Positions 3,214 to 5,387 of a DNA stretch of 5,387 bases are shown here, in pieces (the first letter of the stretch is position 1; the number at the start of each line of letters is the position of its first letter). Below the pieces are notes generated by a model. It ran no database searches. It saw only the letters and a list, made by a program, of their open reading frames with translations, and was not told the DNA's origin. This DNA is from Alphaproteobacteria bacterium (GTDB lineage: Bacteria > Pseudomonadota > Alphaproteobacteria > Rickettsiales > UBA8987): contig JAHFPR010000147.1 of the NCBI GenBank assembly GCA_023269645.1, positions 1 to 5,387 of the forward strand, read 5' to 3'. Position numbers and translations under genes: made by a program.

Positions 3214-5387
3214 ATGGCGAATGGCAATGGAACGGCGTGGGCGGATAAGTTTGCGAAAACACCCAGCGATTATAAGCCGGAGGAGCGTTTTATTGATCGC
3301 GTGGAGCAGGCGGTAAGCCGGGCGTTCCTGAAGGTGCAGGAGCATAAAAGCATCGTGAGTGAAGATACTCTGGCTGATCAGTTCCATCATGGGCTTCTGC
3401 ACAGGGATTCGCCCTTAAGCGCGTCGTTCAACGAGATCATGGGGGATATTGTTACAGACCCAACAGACCAGGAAAGCACGAAAAAATTGCTGGAAATCAG
3501 TGCCAAATTCGGCCAGATACGCCGCGCGGCGAGAAGGTTCGGGGCAGTGCGCACGGCGGAAATGACGGAACAGTTTGATCGTGCCGGGAATGGGAAAACC
3601 GGGGATGGGAACGCCGTGCAGGGGCATTCGGATGACGTGCTGGTAACGCTGAAGCGTTTTAAGGCGGCGGGGATCAGTTCCGAAGAGGTGCAGGATTATC
3701 TGGACGAGCACGCCCGCGCGAGTGTGGCACTCACGATGCATCCCACCGATCCGCAATCTCCGGAATACGCCAAGGCATCTATGAATTTCGACCGTGTACT
3801 GGAAAATCCTGATACCACCAAGGATGAACTGGAGGAAGCCATCAGGCTGCTCCTTAACACGCCCTACACGGGTGTGAACAAGACCGCTCCGGACATGGTG
3901 GATCACATACTGAACGTGGCGAATAATATTTATGATGCAGCCGATTTTCAGTACGATAAAATTGATGCAGCACTGGCCAGATCCGGTTACAGCGACATAA
4001 AGATACGGACACCTCTGGTAGATGTTTCTACCTGGGTGGCAGGCGATGGCGACGGCAATCCCCTGGCGGATGTGGCTGCGCTGGAGCGGATGATCGACGG
4101 ATCGCGTCAATGGATTCACGAGCGTTATCTGGCAGAGGTTGATAGGCTGCTGGAAAATGACGTGCCTGCGGAAATGACATCTTTCACCCGCAATGTCGGG
4201 ACACTGCGGGAAAAACTTGAAACCGATGGATATACCGCTCCGGAAGTGCTGGCGCAAGAGTTGCGCGGCTACGCGCAAGGGTTGCATGGACTTGGCGAAG
4301 AAGACAGGGCTACCGATTTTGAACGATTCGCGCACAAGGTGGATACGTTCGGATTCCACGGCGTTACAATAGACATCCGGCATAATTCCAGGGACGTTAA
4401 TGTGACCCTTTCCCGGATATCGGAGGCGACCGGCGAGATGAAGGCGGAGGCGTTCCTGAAACTGGATGCCGATGCGCGGAAAGATATAATAAACCAGTGG
4501 CTGGATGATCCGGTGATAGTGGGGCGGATGCAAGCCCTGAAGCCGGAAGATTTAGTAAAAGATACAGCCAATGATGACGATCAGACGGCGGCGCGCGTGT
4601 TGGGGCGGATGCAGTTGATTGCGGAAAATCCGGATATGTCGAACAGGCTTATCCTTGCAGAATGCGGCAGCGCGGCGGATGTGATGGCGGGCTTGCTGGT
4701 ATCCAAAGCGGCGGGAAATCTCACCGGGGAAGAGGATGCGTCCTTAAAAATTGTGCCGCTTACCGAATCGGTGAAGGAATTGAAGCAACTGCCGGGTCTG
4801 GTGGATGATCTGCTGGATAACAGGCATTATCGCCGCCATGTGGAGGCGATGGGTGACAGGATGGAGATCATGATCGCCAAGAGCGATACCGTGCGTCAGG
4901 ACGGCATGGCGGCGGTCGGCGCGCAGAACGAGGCCATCGGCAATGCGGTGTTGCACGGGCATCTGAAAAACGTGGATGTGGAGGTGTTCGTCGGCGGCGG
5001 CGGTGATACGGTGACGCGCGGTGCTACCCGCATTTCCGAAAACGCGACCATTGTGGCCGCCGCCGTTGGCCGCGCCGCAATGATCCATCTGGAAAAGGCA
5101 TTTGGCCGTGTACCCACCGATGAAGAAGTGGGCGGTCTGGTGGAATCCATCCATCTGCAGCCAGTGACCGCCACGGTGCAGGGCATGGAACTGCAGAAAT
5201 TTTCCGGCGTAGATGTGGCGGAATATACGCTGAAAACCACCATATCGCGGAATCTGCTGTCTGCTGCACAGGTTGCGAATGAAGTGCTTGCGGAAAAGGT
5301 TTACGGTGCGAATGAGGATGAACGCCTGCATATGCTGGTTGCGGCCAGGGATGCGGAAATAGGCTATGCGGCGGGCATCGAGCAGTT
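3214..5387 (+). CDS. ppc: Divergent phosphoenolpyruvate carboxylase-like protein (3' end outside window)
   Basis: This is a member of the bacterial PEPC family, which converts phosphoenolpyruvate and bicarbonate to oxaloacetate in the cytoplasm; 724 of an expected 880 or so residues are visible. Landmarks appear in family order: TMHPTD (174-179; TAHPTE in E. coli, catalytic His138 = His176), STWVAGDGDGNP (272-283; GGDRDGNP), FGFHGVTIDIR (379-389; Arg396 = Arg389), PLTES (515-519; metal ligand Glu506 = Glu518), KSDTVRQDG (556-564; Asp543 = Asp558, Lys546 replaced by Arg561), and FVGGGGDTVTRGA (592-604; FHGRGGSIGRGG). Missing are the Arg of GGDRDGNP (Gly279), His579 and Arg581 (Gly), and the TDEIR segment; the His-to-IDIR interval is about 45 residues shorter than in E. 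coli. Carboxylase activity is therefore doubtful and the symbol marks family only. The ATG follows AAGG (3203-3206) by 7 nt; an in-frame TGA at 3190 limits extension. Expression is probably CtrA-linked. Confidence 0.88.
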   Translation, partial: MANGNGTAWADKFAKTPSDYKPEERFIDRVEQAVSRAFLKVQEHKSIVSEDTLADQFHHGLLHRDSPLSASFNEIMGDIVTDPTDQESTKKLLEISAKFGQIRRAARRFGAVRTAEMTEQFDRAGNGKTGDGNAVQGHSDDVLVTLKRFKAAGISSEEVQDYLDEHARASVALTMHPTDPQSPEYAKASMNFDRVLENPDTTKDELEEAIRLLLNTPYTGVNKTAPDMVDHILNVANNIYDAADFQYDKIDAALARSGYSDIKIRTPLVDVSTWVAGDGDGNPLADVAALERMIDGSRQWIHERYLAEVDRLLENDVPAEMTSFTRNVGTLREKLETDGYTAPEVLAQELRGYAQGLHGLGEEDRATDFERFAHKVDTFGFHGVTIDIRHNSRDVNVTLSRISEATGEMKAEAFLKLDADARKDIINQWLDDPVIVGRMQALKPEDLVKDTANDDDQTAARVLGRMQLIAENPDMSNRLILAECGSAADVMAGLLVSKAAGNLTGEEDASLKIVPLTESVKELKQLPGLVDDLLDNRHYRRHVEAMGDRMEIMIAKSDTVRQDGMAAVGAQNEAIGNAVLHGHLKNVDVEVFVGGGGDTVTRGATRISENATIVAAAVGRAAMIHLEKAFGRVPTDEEVGGLVESIHLQPVTATVQGMELQKFSGVDVAEYTLKTTISRNLLSAAQVANEVLAEKVYGANEDERLHMLVAARDAEIGYAAGIEQ

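Noticed and set aside
3415..4533. Minus-strand open frame of 372 codons inside the PEPC-like gene
   Set aside because: It lies fully antisense to a clearly homologous PEPC reading frame, its translation is rich in His, Arg, Cys and Ile with no family motif, and no ribosome site precedes it. It is a by-product of the codon use of the plus-strand gene.
4744..5331. Minus-strand open frame of 195 codons near the right edge
   Set aside because: It is antisense to the PEPC metal-site and glycine-loop region; no recognisable domain and no initiation signal.
3214..5387. Archaeal-type (short) PEPC instead of bacterial-type
   Set aside because: The SD-rich metal loop and the RGA glycine loop have some archaeal-type flavour, but a 170-residue N-terminal region precedes the catalytic His and the GDGDGNP and IDIR landmarks follow, which fits the bacterial-type architecture. 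A profile comparison would settle it.

Overview
The window looks like a chromosomal segment of an alphaproteobacterium of moderate GC content. Three things point there. Two exact matches to the CtrA cell-cycle regulator consensus (TTAA-N7-TTAAC) lie in the only divergent intergenic region. The ParA is of an orphan type (AQQKGGAGKTT P-loop) that I associate with alphaproteobacteria. The short palindromic dispersed repeats (GTCATTGCGAG...CTCGCAATGAC and CTGGGATCCAGCG...CTGGATACCAGC types) are common in Rickettsiales, Micavibrio-like and related genomes. Genus and species cannot be given from this sequence.

Layout. Bases 1-128 hold a chain of small hairpins, the end of a dispersed repeat cut by the window edge. 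A plus-strand orphan ParA-type ATPase follows (233-1006), with a plausible promoter and a strong ribosome binding site. Bases 1007-1291 separate this gene from a convergent one and are packed with repeats: two near-identical 23-bp direct repeats, an 84-bp palindromic element, a perfect 18-bp inverted repeat that may serve as a two-way terminator, and a third hairpin. The minus-strand gene (2977-1292) encodes an unrecognised 561-residue, cysteine-free, acidic helical protein with four to five degenerate copies of an 'AEKYxLDL...A..LA..EHL' repeat. The AT-rich region 2978-3213 is a divergent promoter region with one CtrA box facing each gene, at almost equal distance from each start codon. From 3214 to the right edge runs a plus-strand gene for a divergent phosphoenolpyruvate carboxylase (PEPC) homologue, 724 residues visible, C-terminus outside the window.

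Main point of interest. The PEPC homologue keeps the fold-defining landmarks, the catalytic His and both metal ligands, but has lost several residues that are nearly invariant in bacterial PEPC: the Arg of GGDRDGNP, the His and first Arg of FHGRGGSIGRGG, and the TDEIR segment. It may be a pseudoenzyme or a PEPC-fold enzyme with another role. Its predicted CtrA control, shared with the divergent repeat-protein gene, suggests that the two proteins are made at the same cell-cycle stage and may act together. That functional link is inference; the sites, the substitutions and the gene arrangement are read directly from the sequence.
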